Assembly (NCBI GenBank): GCA_019188255.1
Contig: JAETXT010000008.1
Span: 3,844,001-3,908,000 of the forward strand
DNA from: Verticillium longisporum
Taxonomy: Eukaryota > Ascomycota > Sordariomycetes > Glomerellales > Plectosphaerellaceae
Direction: 5' to 3'
Length of the DNA stretch: 64,000 nucleotides
The notes beneath the pieces were generated by a model, which made no database searches, was not told the DNA's origin, and saw only the letters and a program-made list of their open reading frames with translations. Below are positions 33,923 through 47,353 of this stretch, piece after piece (within the stretch, counting starts at the first letter, position 1; each line of letters opens with the position of its first letter). A program made the translations under genes and the position numbers.

Positions 33923-36900
33923 CTACTGTCCCTTCTCGACGTCCCTCTCCTTAGTAGCCTCGTCGGGGGAAATGACGATAGCAGGAGCGACGACGGGCGA
34001 CTCATTCGCAGAAGCTCCCTTGCCGGACTTCTCTTCCTCCTCATCTTCGGCCTTCTTCTTGAAGACCATGCGCCAGACCTTCTTGAAACCGCCGCCGATA
34101 GCTCCGAAGAAGCGAGACGAGACCCTGGCTACGGGGCGGTAGATGAAGAGAACGGGCACACCGACCTTGCGGGCGATGGCGCCGAACCACTCATCTGGGA
34201 AGAAGCGGATAAGGACAGCCATGGGCAGGGATAGCATGGCGAGCACGACACAAATGGCCCACTGGACACCGTCGATGGGGTCGGGAGAGATGCTGAAGGC
34301 CTCCTTGCCCACAAAGATGATGGCTACGTGTGCGCCGACCATGTTACAGTTGATGCCGATGAAGAAGGGGTTGCGCTGAATGCCTTCGAAAATGTTGAGC
34401 TTGTTGTCAAGACGACGGTTGTTGAACTCGTTGAAGATTTGCATCCAGACAAACGTGTTGAAGATCATAGTGTCAAGCTCAAGCTGCTTCTGCTCGTTGC
34501 TAGTGTCGTATCCGAGGATGCGGGCGCCAGCAAAGTGCAAGATCAAGGTCGCCGTGAGCTGGAAGATGGCCTGGCCGATGATCATCTTCCACATGTTGAG
34601 GGTGATGAGAGGAGCCTTCTTGCCCTGCGGCTTGCGATCGAGGATCTTCTCGGTGGGAGGGTCGGTGGCAAGAGCAAGGGCGGCAAATGTGTCCATGATG
34701 AGATTGACCCAAAGGAGTTGCACAGCAGTAAGTACCGACTTCATCTCGGGGTGCGACACAGCACTGATGAATGCCAGAAGAACGGCTGTGATGTTGACCG
34801 TGATTTGGAACTACATCTGTTAGTGCAAGCCAACGCGCAATCACGGGGCACAAAACATACCTGGAGGAATTTCTGGACGGCGTCGTTGACCGCACGTCCC
34901 CACTTAAGAGCCGTCAGGATGGAAGTGAAGTTATCGTCCATGAGAACAATGGCCGAAGCTTCCTTGGCCACCTCGGTTCCGCTGATGCCCATAGAAAAGC
35001 CAACGTCGGCAGCCTTGAGGGCGGGCGCATCGTTGGTACCATCGCCAGTGACAGCCACAGTGTCGCCCATTGCCTTGAGTCGGGTGACCAGGATACGCTT
35101 GTCCTCGGGCGAAGAGCGAGCCAGGACCTGAAGGCGGGGAAGTTGCTCGGCAAACTGCTCCTCGGTAAGGGTCCTGAACACAGGGCCTTCAAGAATCAGG
35201 CCGCCCTCGGTGTAGATGCCGCACTCGGTAGCGATAGCCTGGGCGGTCACAGCGTTGTCTCCAGTCACCATCCTGGTCGTGACGCCAGCACCGGCAGCCT
35301 TGCGAACAGCCTCTGGGACGCCAGGGCGGACAGGATCCTGGATACCAACGACACCAAGGAAGACAAGGTTCTTAAGGACAGCAGCAAGATCGGCATGGCC
35401 ATCCTTTGACTCGACATGCGAGGGAGGCCACTGTGGGAAGTCGTAGTAGACCATGGCGATGGTACGGAGAGACTTCTTAGCGTAGGCGGTAATAGTAGCA
35501 CGAAGATGATCGCGGTCGCCCTCAGTCATCGAGCTGATTGCCAAAGAGTTGATGTCGACGGTCGAATCGCAGTAGTCGAGCAGAATCTCAGAAGCACCCT
35601 TGACGAGAAGTCGATAACCTCCGTTGCCAGGCAGCTTAACCACGGCACCCATGCACTTCTTGCTCGAGTCGAAAGGCATCATTTGCGCAACAGTCTCGTT
35701 GGCTCGGGTCTCAGCAAGGGACTGCATGCCCATGTGGTTGCGAGCGAAGTGCAGCATTGCCGTCTCCGTCTTGGACCCGATGAAAGTGGCCTCGCCATCT
35801 TCCTCGCCCTCAAAGGCGGTCGAGTTGATGGCGATGGACTGAACAATGAGTTCCTTGGTAGCAGCAGGCAGCGAGCTAGCGAACTTGACAACGCCAGTGC
35901 TCTCATCAGACTCCGACTTGGAGAAGTTGGCAGAACCAAAGGCGCCGGCCACAACAGTCATCTTGTTCGTGGTCAGAGTACCCGTCTTGTCGGAGCAAAT
36001 CGTTGTCGCGTTACCCATCGTCTCGCAAGCGCGAAGAACACGGACAAGGTTCTTCTCCTTGAGGAGGCGGGTGGTTGCGAAAGCGAGCGCTAGGGTAACA
36101 GCAAGAGGTAGGCCTTCGGGGACGGCGACGACGATGATCGTAATGGCGACAATTAGAATATCCATGAAGGCAGAGCCCTTGTCGGCTGCGTTGCGGGTGT
36201 CTGTATCGAGCTGGGCGACAAAACGGAAGAGCAGGACAAAGAACAGGAGGGCGGCCGAGGCGAAACCAAGCTTAGCAATGGCCATGGCGAGACGCTCCAG
36301 CTTCTTCTGCAGGGGGTCGCGTCCATCTCAGTGCGAACAGACATCATGATCTTGCCAAAGCTCGAGTTGGTGCCGACAGAGGTGACGACGAAGGTACCCA
36401 TACCCTCAAGAACCTTGGCGTCCGAGATGATGAAGGGGTCGAGATCCTTGGGGGCGTTGCCAGTCTGCAGCAGGTGGAAGGCCTGTTCACCGGGAGTCTT
36501 CTTGAGAGCATCGGATTCGCCGGTAGCAGACGACTCATCGCACTTGAGATCATGGCCGGTGATGAAGATGCCGTCGACAGGTACGAGATCGCCAGGCTCA
36601 AGGTGCAGGACGTCGCCGACGATAACGTCGTGAACATTGATCATGAAAGACTTGCCAGAGCGAATGACCTTGACCTCTCGGTCATCCTTTTTCGCGTTCA
36701 GCTTAACGAATGCCTTTTCCTTCTGCCAGTCGTTCAGAGAGCCGACGAGGGTGACGATGAGAATAGCAACGCAAATGGCAACGCCCTCGACCCAGTCGAC
36801 AGAAGGAGGGTCATCGGGCCCATGCTCGACACCAAAAGTCTCATACAAGCCCAACGCCAGCGAAATGATGGCAGCACCTGTCAGCAGAATCAGGATGGGG

Positions 36901-37664
36901 TCCTTGTACGTCTGCCACGCCAACCTCCACAAGGGAGTGGCCTTCTTGGCAGGCAAGGTGTTGGTGCCGTAGGCGCTGATTCGGTCCTTGAAGCTCTCGC
37001 CAGAGGTTTGATACGGGGCAAGACCCTTAACGCCATCGGGCAATGTGTAAACTGGGGCCTTATTGTTCGTGGCGTCCTCGAAAGTCACACGACGGGAGAC
37101 GGTGGTTTCGTCGATGCTCAAGCCCGACTTGAGATCGGTCTGGAGACCCTTTGCCACACCATTGACGCCGCCGAGGGCATAGAAAGCCGAGAGAGATTTT
37201 GGGTTGAGAAGTTTGTTGAGCTGGCCAGGGCTGAATGCGAACGAGCTGTCCGCAACGTGGAAATCGCCTTCAGAACCGGGATCCGGGCGAAGGGCGGATT
37301 CAACATCTTCGATAATGATGCTGCCGCTCCTGGAACGTATGCTGGGGGCGATTGTGCTACCGCCGGGAGTCAGAAATGGGTTGGAGTGCGTCGAGGTCGT
37401 CGGAGAGGCCGCTATTGTGTCGTCGTCGCCAGACGATCGCGGTCTGGATGTGCTGACGTGAAGGGAGGGAATGGCGAGGCTATCCGAGCGATTCCTCTGT
37501 GCTGTGGTGTTGTTGGTTGTGGCGGCCGCTGGAGGCGGCGGGGGCGAAGGTGAACTGGTCCTCCTAGGACTTTCATCGCTGTCTTCTGAGACTCTTGGGC
37601 TGGCCGTCTCAATCTGAAATACCGGCGGCGTGAGGCCGTTGCCGTTGTTGGACGACGACGCCAT
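33923..37664 (-). CDS. PMC1: P-type Ca2+-transporting ATPase, vacuolar PMC1/PMCA type, with an apparent 1-base frameshift
   Basis: Exons 34861-37664 and 33923-34810 (50-bp intron, donor GTATGT). With one added base the model gives 1230 residues, normal for fungal PMC1. It pumps cytosolic Ca2+ into the vacuole in exchange for H+. Signatures in order: disordered Pro/Ser-rich N-terminus, TGES at about 381-384, PEGLP in helix M4 at about 516-520, phosphorylation site SDKTGTLTTNKM (Asp about 559), KGASE, MVTGDN, GDGTNDAPAL, then M5-M10. As given the frame breaks after MMSVRTEMDATP: the plus strand has five G at 36312-36316, and the other frame continues LQKKLERLAMAIAKLG without a gap. A sub-40-bp intron here would remove conserved residues, so a missing base is the simplest explanation. 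The C-terminal tail is highly charged (KKKAEDEEEEKSGKG). Confidence 0.95.
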
Positions 37665-40600
37665 GGTGTATGTGAGAATGAGGATGAACGGTTGTGAAGC
37701 AGGAGGGGAGGGAGGGAGCGATGCTATGTGGCAGGTGCACCGACGGTATGTCCCTTGTAGTTGAATGTGACTGGAGCAGTTGGAGTTGCACAAGATGTCG
37801 CTTGGCATAAGAGGTTGTGGGTAATATATCGAAGAAAGACAGACGCCACCCTGGAGCAGGGCAGTGCTTGGGAGGCCTAAAGGTTTCGCCCGACCGCAGG
37901 TGGGCCAAGGTAGGCAAGGTAGTAGGCGAAAAGTAGTGACGCGCTTGGGAGGGCGATTTGCCTCAAGGAGTTTCGTCAAGCAGGTAACTGCGCCTCGTGG
38001 GGTCCCAACGTTGGCGGTCCTCGGGGGGCGTGTAATTTCAGGCGGACAGGCTTAGGTCCGGCGTCGGTAATGGACGCAGGGCAAACTTGAAGAGTAGAAG
38101 AAGGTGAAAGTTGCTGCTGGGTCGGTTCGGTAGTCACAGGCGACGGGTGAGCTGGAGTTCGGTGCAGCTTTCCAAGGTCTGGTCTGGTACATGCGGAGGG
38201 CAGTGCAGCTTTCGGAGAACGCTTCCTTGTCTCAGCGATTAAGAGATTGCAGATGCCAGAACCAGATTGGAGGCAGCGAGGGGGCAACGGGGCGGTAATT
38301 GAATGAAGGTCTCGGGGGTACGTCCAGGAAGGGCCCTGTCGAACGTCGATGAAGAGCTCAGCGCTGTGACAGCACTGGTCTGGTCTCATCGTCTGCTCGG
38401 TTTCGGGGGTGTGAACAAGCGGGTGGATGGGCAAAAGGGTACAAGGAAGAGGCAGAAGGGGGGCTGTGCAGGCCTGCTAAAAGTTTCTAGACGGGTCGAA
38501 TACCCAGTCGATCACTGGACGGGGGCGAGTCGTGCGCTTGAGGAATCGTCCAGGCCATGGAAAGGGAGAGGGGCTTTTCCCCACAAGAGGAGAAGCGTGA
38601 TTGAAGCCCCTGATGTAGGAATCAAGCTATGATTCGGGGTCTTGGCGGATGTTTTGCGAGGAGAAAACTTCGCCGTAAAGCAAAGAGGGGGGGTAGAGGG
38701 CGCCATGATGATGTGATACTGCAGCATGTGTTGGAACGGTTTCCTGAAGTTCCCTCCCTTCCAGACGCAGTATCCAATGAAAAGTCGAGCAAACGGCCAA
38801 AAGCGCTGGGACAAGGACCACAGCAGACCCGTTTGACCCCCCAATCCTTGGGAGGGGGGGACTGCATGAGAGGGGAGGGATTGAGGCTGTGCAGGAGCAC
38901 GAAAGCACGCGAGTGGGCACCGAACCGTGGAGGATGGTTTCTGGTTTGTCCAATTGGCGCTCGTCCAAAGGCCGGACCACAGCCATTTGCAGCGCAGGGA
39001 GCATTGTCATTTGTCTGTCGAAGGTCGATACGTTGGTTTTCCTGTTGCTGGTGAAGTGCCAAGAGGAACATCGACGCCTTTTGGGATCCAGCGTCGAGCA
39101 TTGAGCGTCTCGCCTGGGCATCTGGGGGGTTGGCGTTTGGAGCTCGATTCGTTGCTGTCAGTCAGTTAGTTCACCGCCGAAACGAAACGACGGACATGAG
39201 GGATGGCCAGTCGCAAGTTGACTTCGGCCAAGCTGCCATGTACGCCCGGCCGGGACGCCGCACACAGTACAGCACCAAGGCCTCAAGGTCCGACCGGCAC
39301 CTGGAAAGGTACCATTCCCCATCCATCCCAACGGCGTAGAGGTGGTGGACCGAGCTCGGGAAAGAAAGGCTTCTGTCGGATCGTCCACAGGTGTGTACCG
39401 TACAATACTCTATTGCATCGTGCATCTTGGATCTTGGCACCTCCCTCAACGATCTCACGCCGTCGGACTGTCAACGTGCGTTCAGAAGACGATGGCTGGA
39501 TTAGGTCGAGTCATTCGTCGGTGACCATGTCGGTCATCGATCGTGGAGGCGCAGCACAGCTCGTGTTACTTTTCTGGCGGCGGCCTCTTCCTCAGTCCAG
39601 CGCCTCGGGTCCTCGTTGCACGTGTCTGGCTCTGGTCATGGACCATCGGGGTCGAGACGCTGCGATTGTGGTCTTTGGCAGAGTTGGGCGCGATGGGGGG
39701 TGGAGGGAGCTGCCTAGCTGACAGGCAACACACGACACAGTCAGTACCTCAGCAGGCAGGCACGATACAACCAGGCACACAGAGAGGGAAGGTGAGCTCC
39801 AGAAATCCACTTGCCTCCATTCTCTCTGAAATTCCAGATGCCAACGCCAAGCTTTGCAGCAAGGACCCCCCGTACCCCGGCCTGTGGGGGGTTCTTGCCT
39901 TTTACGATTGGCTCGACACATGCCAAGCATGGCGAAGCAAGATGGATGGCCATGGCGTCAAAGAGAGGTCGCTCCTGATGTCATTGGCTCAGGGGCAAGG
40001 GCTCCCTCCCGCACAGCAGGACCCCTGATAGGATCGTTTAACCTTCCGAACACGATCGAACCTTCTCCACCTCCATCTCTTAGCGGCCGCATGCACATGC
40101 ATCTTCCCAAGGTGCCTGCTGAAAGGTCACGTACCTACCTACCTACCTAGGTACTTTGGGTACATCTCAACAGCGAACGGCCAACGGCGAAGCAGCGTCA
40201 CGACCTGACCTGGAGATGGCATCTGATCGCAACGTGAAGCGCAAAGAATCGATGTCTCGACTTTGCCTCCGCATCACCACGTTCTGGATCCCCAACGACC
40301 TCCATCTCGAGTGGCGGTCATCAAACCTAGTTCGTGACGCCAACCTCGTTTAGCCCCTTGCCTCAGCCACCTTCGCCTCGCCTTCGAGGCCTCCGTGGCT
40401 TTCGCCGTCTGGCACATTGTCTGGACATGGACGGTACGGCACAAACTCTCGCCGACGGCGAACCACTATTCTTCCCTTCGGCGTACTGCACACTGCTTGT
40501 CTACTAAGGCACACGGCGTTGAGGCGTTCCGTGTTGATGGACAGCGCGTCGCTCGGGGACTTGACAACAGCGGGGCAATCTCCGCGGTACGCCATCCATT

Positions 40601-43320
40601 TGCTTCGCCCCGGCTCCTCTCGCATTCGTAGTATTAGCTGTCGATCACTGCTCGCTTCGAGACGCTTCACATCCTGTGATTTCCAACCACATGTCGCACG
40701 TCTTGGCGTTATACAACGCCGTCTGAACATGACACCGCCTTGGCAACCAAGAGGCACATCTCGATTGCCGCGAACAGTCTGTCTGCCTCGCTCCGTCCCA
40801 GGTTGACGCTGACGCTGACGCTGACGGTGCTACAGCTGCGACGAGCAGGCAATCAAGTAGAGTTAATGTTGACGACGCCCGTCCACGACGACGACCTCGT
40901 CACCACATGCCAAGCCTCGCCCGTGACGGTGTGATAATGAAACTGCTGACGCTCGTACTTGCTGAGCCTCCCACAAGCGTCGTCTGACCGTTGCGGAGGG
41001 CCTGGACGGAGCTCCGTTCCTCTCCCTTTGCCATCTTGCATTCGTGTTGGAGCAGAGTCACGCGTGTGCAAGCCTCCCAAAAAGAAAACACGACCAGCTC
41101 ACCTAGAGCTAAGCCAGTTTCAATTTCAACAGTGCATCGAATGAAGCATGTCTCTTGCCTCTCTAGCCGTGCCTCCTTCGCCTCGCGGACACCTCCTGCA
41201 AACGGCAGCTCGCAACTGGCAACGATGCTCTTTGGCTTTCTCTGCAATGAGGCTGTGCCTGCACGTTCTTGGCCCATTCGACGCCCGCTGAGGCATTTTG
41301 TCGATCCAATACTGCATCAACAGGATTGAAACGTCTGGATTCTGACGTCTTGGCATTATCCATTTTGTGATTCTCGAAATGAATCATATTGCAACGCCAG
41401 GCGCATCATCGGCCAAGCCTGATGATCGCCAAGTGGATCTGCTCCGGCTGCCAAGTTGTCCGGGAGATGAACATGCCCCTGTATCTCCGGTGATGGACTG
41501 CAATGGTTTCCTCTTTCTGTCTCTTTCAATGCCAGATTCATGTCCTGGGTGTGAAAATGACTCGGATTCGGTCCGCGGAAGTCGGATAACTTTAGATGCT
41601 ACGGTGACCGGATGATGACCGAGGTCTGTTTTCCAGCACTCGTGGTTTTTGTAGCTCGTGGGGTTGGCTTCAGGATGACAAGGACGTGATGAACGTCAGA
41701 AAATGCGTGTCATTGCTTAGCTGGGAGGCTGTCGACGTGAATTCGGTGGCAACATGATATCGCTTATTTCGTTCCCGTTGATACAGGTGGCCCGCTGATG
41801 TTCCAAGTGGCCAAGCGATCGAACCATCGAGGAAAGACATTCCGGCTCAAACACTGGTGTGAAATACCTCATGACATTCAGGTATTTATTTCAAAATACT
41901 GCTTTTGGGTACTGTCTGCTTGAACTCGATACAGTAACCGGAAGATGGAGTTAACTATCCCGCGATGTCAGCCTCACCTCCTTTAACAGTAATTTCCGGA
42001 CAAGAGCCACCTTCTCAAGCTACGATTTACAATCCTAGCAGCCACTCTAGTCCCAGACCCTTATTTGAATCACGCTTGCCAACCCATATACCGCGAGCAC
42101 AGACGTTGCAGCCTATGAGTGTACTCATGAATTGAGGCATCACGTTCTCGACCCGAGAGCAGAGGAGTGTTGAAGTGAAAAATAATCACATACCGATGTT
42201 TTACCACTAGTCTTATCATGTTCCCATTGGATCAATGATGCAGTTACTGCAATTCCTTTGGCTGTCTGAACCAGCAGATCGTAACCTGGTCGTTCATTAG
42301 GTTAACCTTCAGTAGACCTCATATCATGGACATTGATATCGTCTATAAGAAGTAGGGATAATGTCCAGTAAGCCCCGGAGTATAACTCATACAAGCCTGA
42401 AAGTCAGTGCTTTCGAACTTTCAATGCACTCCAACAAGGACTAGTTAAACGTCTTCTGAAATGCTCTTATGGATTCATCGGCTATATTCTCTCCTCGGCT
42501 TCTTTTTTACTGGGCACTATCATGGCAAAGTGAAGTGTCTATAGTTCAGTGGCACAAATCAGCAGGAATGCACCATGTCGTTCATTTTGCAGCTTGATGT
42601 ATGTAATGAAAGGTCAGCTCCCTTCATGATTTCAACAGTAATCAAGTTCTGCATTGCTTATTATTCACTGCCTGTTTGTGTTGTAACCTCAGACCTGTCA
42701 TTGCACGATCAAAACCTATCCGGTGTCATAAAGATAGAGCGGCTGATGGGAACTGATCCTGTATAACTTCACCACGTAAAAGGGTCTCATAAATGGTAAT
42801 CGACGATCGTTCAGGCACTTGTCTGTACCTATGAAGCAGACTGTGCAATTGGGATACTCCAGGGCATTCATTGCCTACGAAAGCTCGTCCATCAGCCTTG
42901 GACCAGATGCGCATATGTGCCCATATATGTGGCTCCCTCATGATGCAGCTCTAATCTTTTCCCTCTTAAAAACGAATGGGCTCAGACGTAGAGTATATCA
43001 GACGCAGCAGGCTCCTCCAATATGTTGGGAGAATTACCAAATCCATGTGTTTATTTTACTATCTGCGGCCAAGATTACTACCAAGCGGGCCATTGATTTG
43101 ATAGCTGCAGAAGCGATCAAGGCCTGTTTCTGCCACGGGTCTATCGAAGCATGGTTTGCTTTTGAGTACTTTCAAGATGTCTGAAATCATATCACTTTGC
43201 TACACCATGAAGCGAGACATTTACAAATTAGATTACTGAAACGTATATACAAGTATAGATGTCGCAATCTAGCACCTCTTTTCCTGTTTTCTATAGTATG
43301 CAGAAGAACTCCAGCACCGA
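37665..43320. other. Long intergenic region upstream of PMC1
   Basis: About 5.6 kb with no supported gene. From 37665 to about 38500 lies the PMC1 promoter/leader. Frames of 100-170 codons at 38300-40030 overlap on both strands without domains. From about 41600 the DNA becomes more AT-rich and loses long frames. A TACCTAGGTA palindrome is at 40144-40153, preceded by tandem acct, and a gacgct hexamer repeat is at 40803-40826. Confidence 0.5.
40803..40826. repeat. Hexanucleotide tandem repeat (tgacgc-like, 4 units)
   Basis: Four consecutive six-base units with one final substitution in intergenic DNA. No coding context. Confidence 0.65.
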
Positions 43321-44515
43321 TTACCAGATTCTTCCAACACCGGCACCGAGCTTCGTGACGATCGGCACGAGCTTCAGCGGGGTGAGCTTGAACTTGTAGT
43401 CAGCCTTGTAGAAGTCGCCAACCTGGGTAATGTTGACACCAGCGTTGCCCCAGTCGTTCTCTGCACGATACCGTCAGTAATGATTCTTTGGGATGCTTCT
43501 GCTTGAGTGGGAGAAGGGGAAAAGCACTCACTGGCACCAAGGTTCGCGTAGCCGTCGAGCTCCTCGTCACCGCAGACGCAAGTGTTGGGCGAGTCCTCGG
43601 GGATGACCAGGCCGTAGGAGCTCAGGGCCTCGCGGGTCTTGCCGCGGAAAACGTTGCCCTCGACGAGGACCTGGTTGTCGGAGCGCGAGTGGATCGCCTG
43701 GTAGAGGAAGTCCTCGTACAGGTTGTTGTAGACGTGCTGGCGGCCGAAGCGGCCGGCGGGGCCACGCGTGCCCATGTTCTTCCACCAGTTGTGGTGGTAG
43801 GTGACGTGCAGCTTGCCGGAGTCGATGTCGCGGAAATCGGGGTTGTTGCCGATCAGCGAAGACTTCCACTATGGTGGTGCGTTAGCAGGAAACAGGTCGC
43901 TGATAGGTATGCGTTTAACGTACGTGGTCATGGAAATAGTTCCAGCTGACGGTGATGTAGTCGGATCCACGGATGATATCAACTTGGCCGTCCTGTTTCC
44001 TTGATTAATGGTCTGGTACTATCAAGACTCTGACACGGAAAACGTACGTAAGCATCAGGTCCCTGGGTGATGTCGGAGGTGAACTCGTTGTGGTCAACCC
44101 AGACACGAGTAGAGTTGCGGATGGTGATGCAGTCGTTGTCAACAATGTAGCTGATCTTGAGGTTCTGGAGGATAACGTTGTCGCCGTTGAAGACATCGAT
44201 ACCGGCACCGGTGATATGCGCCGACCAGCCAACGCCGATGAGCGACTTGTTGGAGCCGACCTTGAGACGGGCGGCCAGGGTGATGTCGCCCTTGACACGA
44301 ACGATCTTGGGGTCGTTGCCGGCAACGGCGGCAATGAGCTCGGCGGCTGTCGTGGCGACGACGGTCGGTCCGCCCTTACCACCAGTGGTCACGCCAATGG
44401 GGGTGCTCTTGGCGAAACCCTCGACATCCCAAGAGGCAATCTTGAGATACTCGAGAGGGAAGGCAGAGGTGACGCTGGCAAAGGCCACGAAGAGGAGGCC
44501 CACGTTGAACTTCAT
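43321..44515 (-). CDS. Secreted pectate lyase, PL1
   Basis: Four exons: 44048-44515, 43924-43992, 43532-43868, 43321-43460; 337 residues. Signal peptide MKFNVGLLFVAFASVTSAFP. Parallel beta-helix polysaccharide lyase family 1: TRVWVDHNEF matches the first signature, DGQVDIIRGSDYITVSWN the Ca2+-binding strand region, and the catalytic Arg lies in NMGTRGPAGRFG (R-x-P-x-x-R). Family members cleave de-esterified pectin by Ca2+-dependent beta-elimination outside the cell. All introns have consensus ends (GTACGT, GTACGT, GTGAGT). No close neighbour: more than 2.8 kb to the GH10 gene. Confidence 0.94.
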
Positions 44516-46726
44516 GGTGAAAGGTCGGATGGGGTAGGACGAGGAGATTGGGCGGCAGAAAGACGGTGGTCGACTGTAGCTGCTGAGGAGCTTCTTTCAG
44601 CCAACAAGGAAGGATCGCCGTCCATGGTATTTGTACTTTTCTTCTGGCTTCCCATCCTGCAGCTGTCACAACAGGAGCGTCCTTCAACGCCGAGAATGTC
44701 GAGATGCTGACCAGACTAGAGAGCTTCCCCCAATGTCGAAAGATGCGCCACTCATGCGGAGAACCCCTGCCGTGTCCATGGGCCGAGCCAATGCCATTGC
44801 TTGTCTATATTGTGGCTCCTCGTCGAGTCCCAGGAACGATCGCGCCACACTTCACCCGCCTTTTGCCTCGCGATGCCAGTGGTGGAATTTTCGTTTTTCG
44901 TTTTCCCGTTCTGGGGCCAGCGGAGCCCTGCGGGTCCGCTCGTGGCGCGTTGGCGATTGCTGTGCATTGCATGGCGGAAGGGCGCCGCGAGGAGCACTGG
45001 TTGGCTTCAGCGAAGGGGCTCGTTAACCCTTGGTGATGTCAAGAGACGAGCAGACGAGGGAAAGGACCGGCTTTCCTGGGAGATGAAGGGGAGGTGGCGT
45101 CTTGGAGACGGCCTGTGAACGGTGGAAGATCAACGGGAGTTACCATGAGCTGCTGATGCCCTAGTGCAGCTTGCATGTGGTGAGGTTGTTCTCGTGGATT
45201 GGACAGACGATCCAGCCCTCTCTTCCTCATAGCTTGATGCACTTAAGCACGTGGGGACTATTTAAAAAGCCTGGGGCAGTTCCACTTTCTTTGGATGCCT
45301 GCGTCGTGGCATTTTTACTGCCTTGGGACGAAGGTTTAGCAGTTCGATACGGTGGTTGGCTGTTGATACTTCAGGCCTTGCCGGATTGCCGTGTGGTCAG
45401 GCCCTGGGCCGGCTTGGGTGTTGTAGGGTTGCGGGTTCGGCACCATGGATCATGAAATTCGTCGAGGTTATCGCGAATAAGCTTACCAGCATTAAAGTTG
45501 CGGGAGCCCCGACCAGATGAAATGACCATGTTGCAGGCTTGAGCTGGCGTGCGGGCAGAAAGGGCGGCGTATCGGCATCCTTGATTCCGCGGAGAGCCCT
45601 AGAGAGATTGGAGGCGCCCGCCCGATTTCAGACTCTGCGCCCTACTGATTTGGGCTCGGCTACCACGGGCTTGGCATGGGGGAGCCCTGTTCACGTCGGA
45701 GACCTCAGCAGTGAAATGCAGGCGACGCAAGCATTGTTTTCGGGCGGGTTCCTAGGCCAGACAAGGCGTCTATGAGCCGTCCAAAAATACTGAAGCAGTC
45801 TGTCTGTCAGCCGAAATGACCGCCCGAAAGGGGCGAATTGGCCACAGCTCTACGTGCGCCGCTAGATTTACTTCAACAACAAGGTGCCTTGAAACGCTAG
45901 CATCACTTCTAGAGGTATACAGTCCGTCACTGGCTCTTGGTAAGCACAAGAAAGGCACATGTGATTAGACGTACATCCATTTTCCACTTTCATCAACGGC
46001 GGGGTATGGCTGACAGCCTCTCTAGATGCAAAGGGCAGCCTTCAGGTTCTTGATTGTCTGTGAAGTAGCAGAACTGTCGAGATCCTGAGGCGGGGCTTTA
46101 AGAGAATTGTGATAAACTTAATTTGAACGCCTCTCGATTGTCGAGATGCTATCAAAATAAGCGCCTCCTCGTTTTGGCCTGCTCCGATGCGGCTTGGCGC
46201 CGGACCTTCTGGGTGAGCGTGATGGGAGGCACTCTCATGCGGAGTTCAGTGGCTATAGTCTTTCGAGCGCATGACTCGGGACGCATCGTGGGGGTTGCCA
46301 GGGAGCTGGGATGCTCGATTTTCGGTAGATTGGCAAGCATCATATTCGGTTGAGCGACGTCGTTAATTATCCTGGGATTTCCGGGACTTGGCTGACCACG
46401 TACCCGAATCGACCACAATTATCTTGACGTCTACAAGATTCTGAAGAAGTTCTGTATAATTCATATATCAGAAAAGACTCAGTTAACGTAGCATACTTGG
46501 TGACTTTTTCCCCAGAGCGTCCCTCGATTCATAGAGTCGTGTATGTGTTTGCAGTGAACTAGAAGTGAGATAAACGAATCAGACGTCATCAAAAGGTCTA
46601 CGGCTGATCGGAAAACGATCTGGCTTGATTTATTTCTGTCACCACCCTGGGCTCTAGCATATTCTGATAACTCAAGACAGTCGTCCCTAGGAGATCCGGA
46701 TAGCTCATTCCGCTGCGCGAAAGCCT
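44516..46726. other. Intergenic: pectate lyase promoter side
   Basis: No supported gene in 2.2 kb. Short frames overlap on both strands and show no domain. Confidence 0.5.
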
Positions 46727-46917
46727 CTGCGGAGCCACGGAACAGGGGGCTGGCTAGGGGCAGGGACTACAAGAACGCGTATATAAGGGTTGCGGAGAGT
46801 CCTCCAAGCTGCGGAGGGCCAGAATTCAGATGTGTCCCAGCCCCATACCTATTATCTATTGCCTGCGGACCTAGTACGAAAGACCTCTTCACTCTGCTCA
46901 ACCCCACGCTCTGACAT
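46727..46917 (+). repeat. Dispersed repeat copy A (solo-LTR-like)
   Basis: About 190 bp that matches 54913-55106 in inverse orientation, roughly 85% by eye, with differences mostly C/T and G/A. It contains cgcgTATATAAGGG, a promoter-like core shared by all copies. A more diverged third copy is at about 49650-49822. The copies look like LTR remnants, but no clear TG...CA ends or target duplication could be set. Confidence 0.7.
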
Positions 46918-47353
46918 ATTCAACATTCTTTTCCTTCTTCATAAAGGGCTACATAGTCCTCTAGGCCGATCCTCCCTCTATTCTCCCCTTTATCTAGTAC
47001 GAACATATTCAAGGCTTCAAGGCGTCGTCCTAGCGAGATACTCAGCGACTAGCCCCCTTATATAAGGCACCTTGAATCTCCTCTATAAACGATGACACTC
47101 ATCTACTCCAACAATCTTGGGACTGAAATCAGACCTTTGATTGAGAGATGAGTAATTCTTGACTGTTTTAATTCGCTCTAGAACTCTAGACTTCAGCTAC
47201 GTAAATTACTTTGATGAAGCCAAGTTACACGCAATACTCCCCATGTTACCTCTTTCGATAGCACCCCCCCCCACAACAACGCCTGAGCTGCCAGCGGACC
47301 TTCTTGCTTCCACATTTCCCTCGCTATGCTCAAATTGCCATTAATCTTGACAT
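46918..47353. other. Intergenic 3' of GH10
   Basis: 436 bp without a gene. Includes a second TATATAAGG-like motif inside a near palindrome at about 47055-47070. Confidence 0.5.

Noticed and set aside
34328..37553. Several 200-360 codon plus frames across PMC1
   Set aside because: Antisense to conserved P-type ATPase coding sequence.
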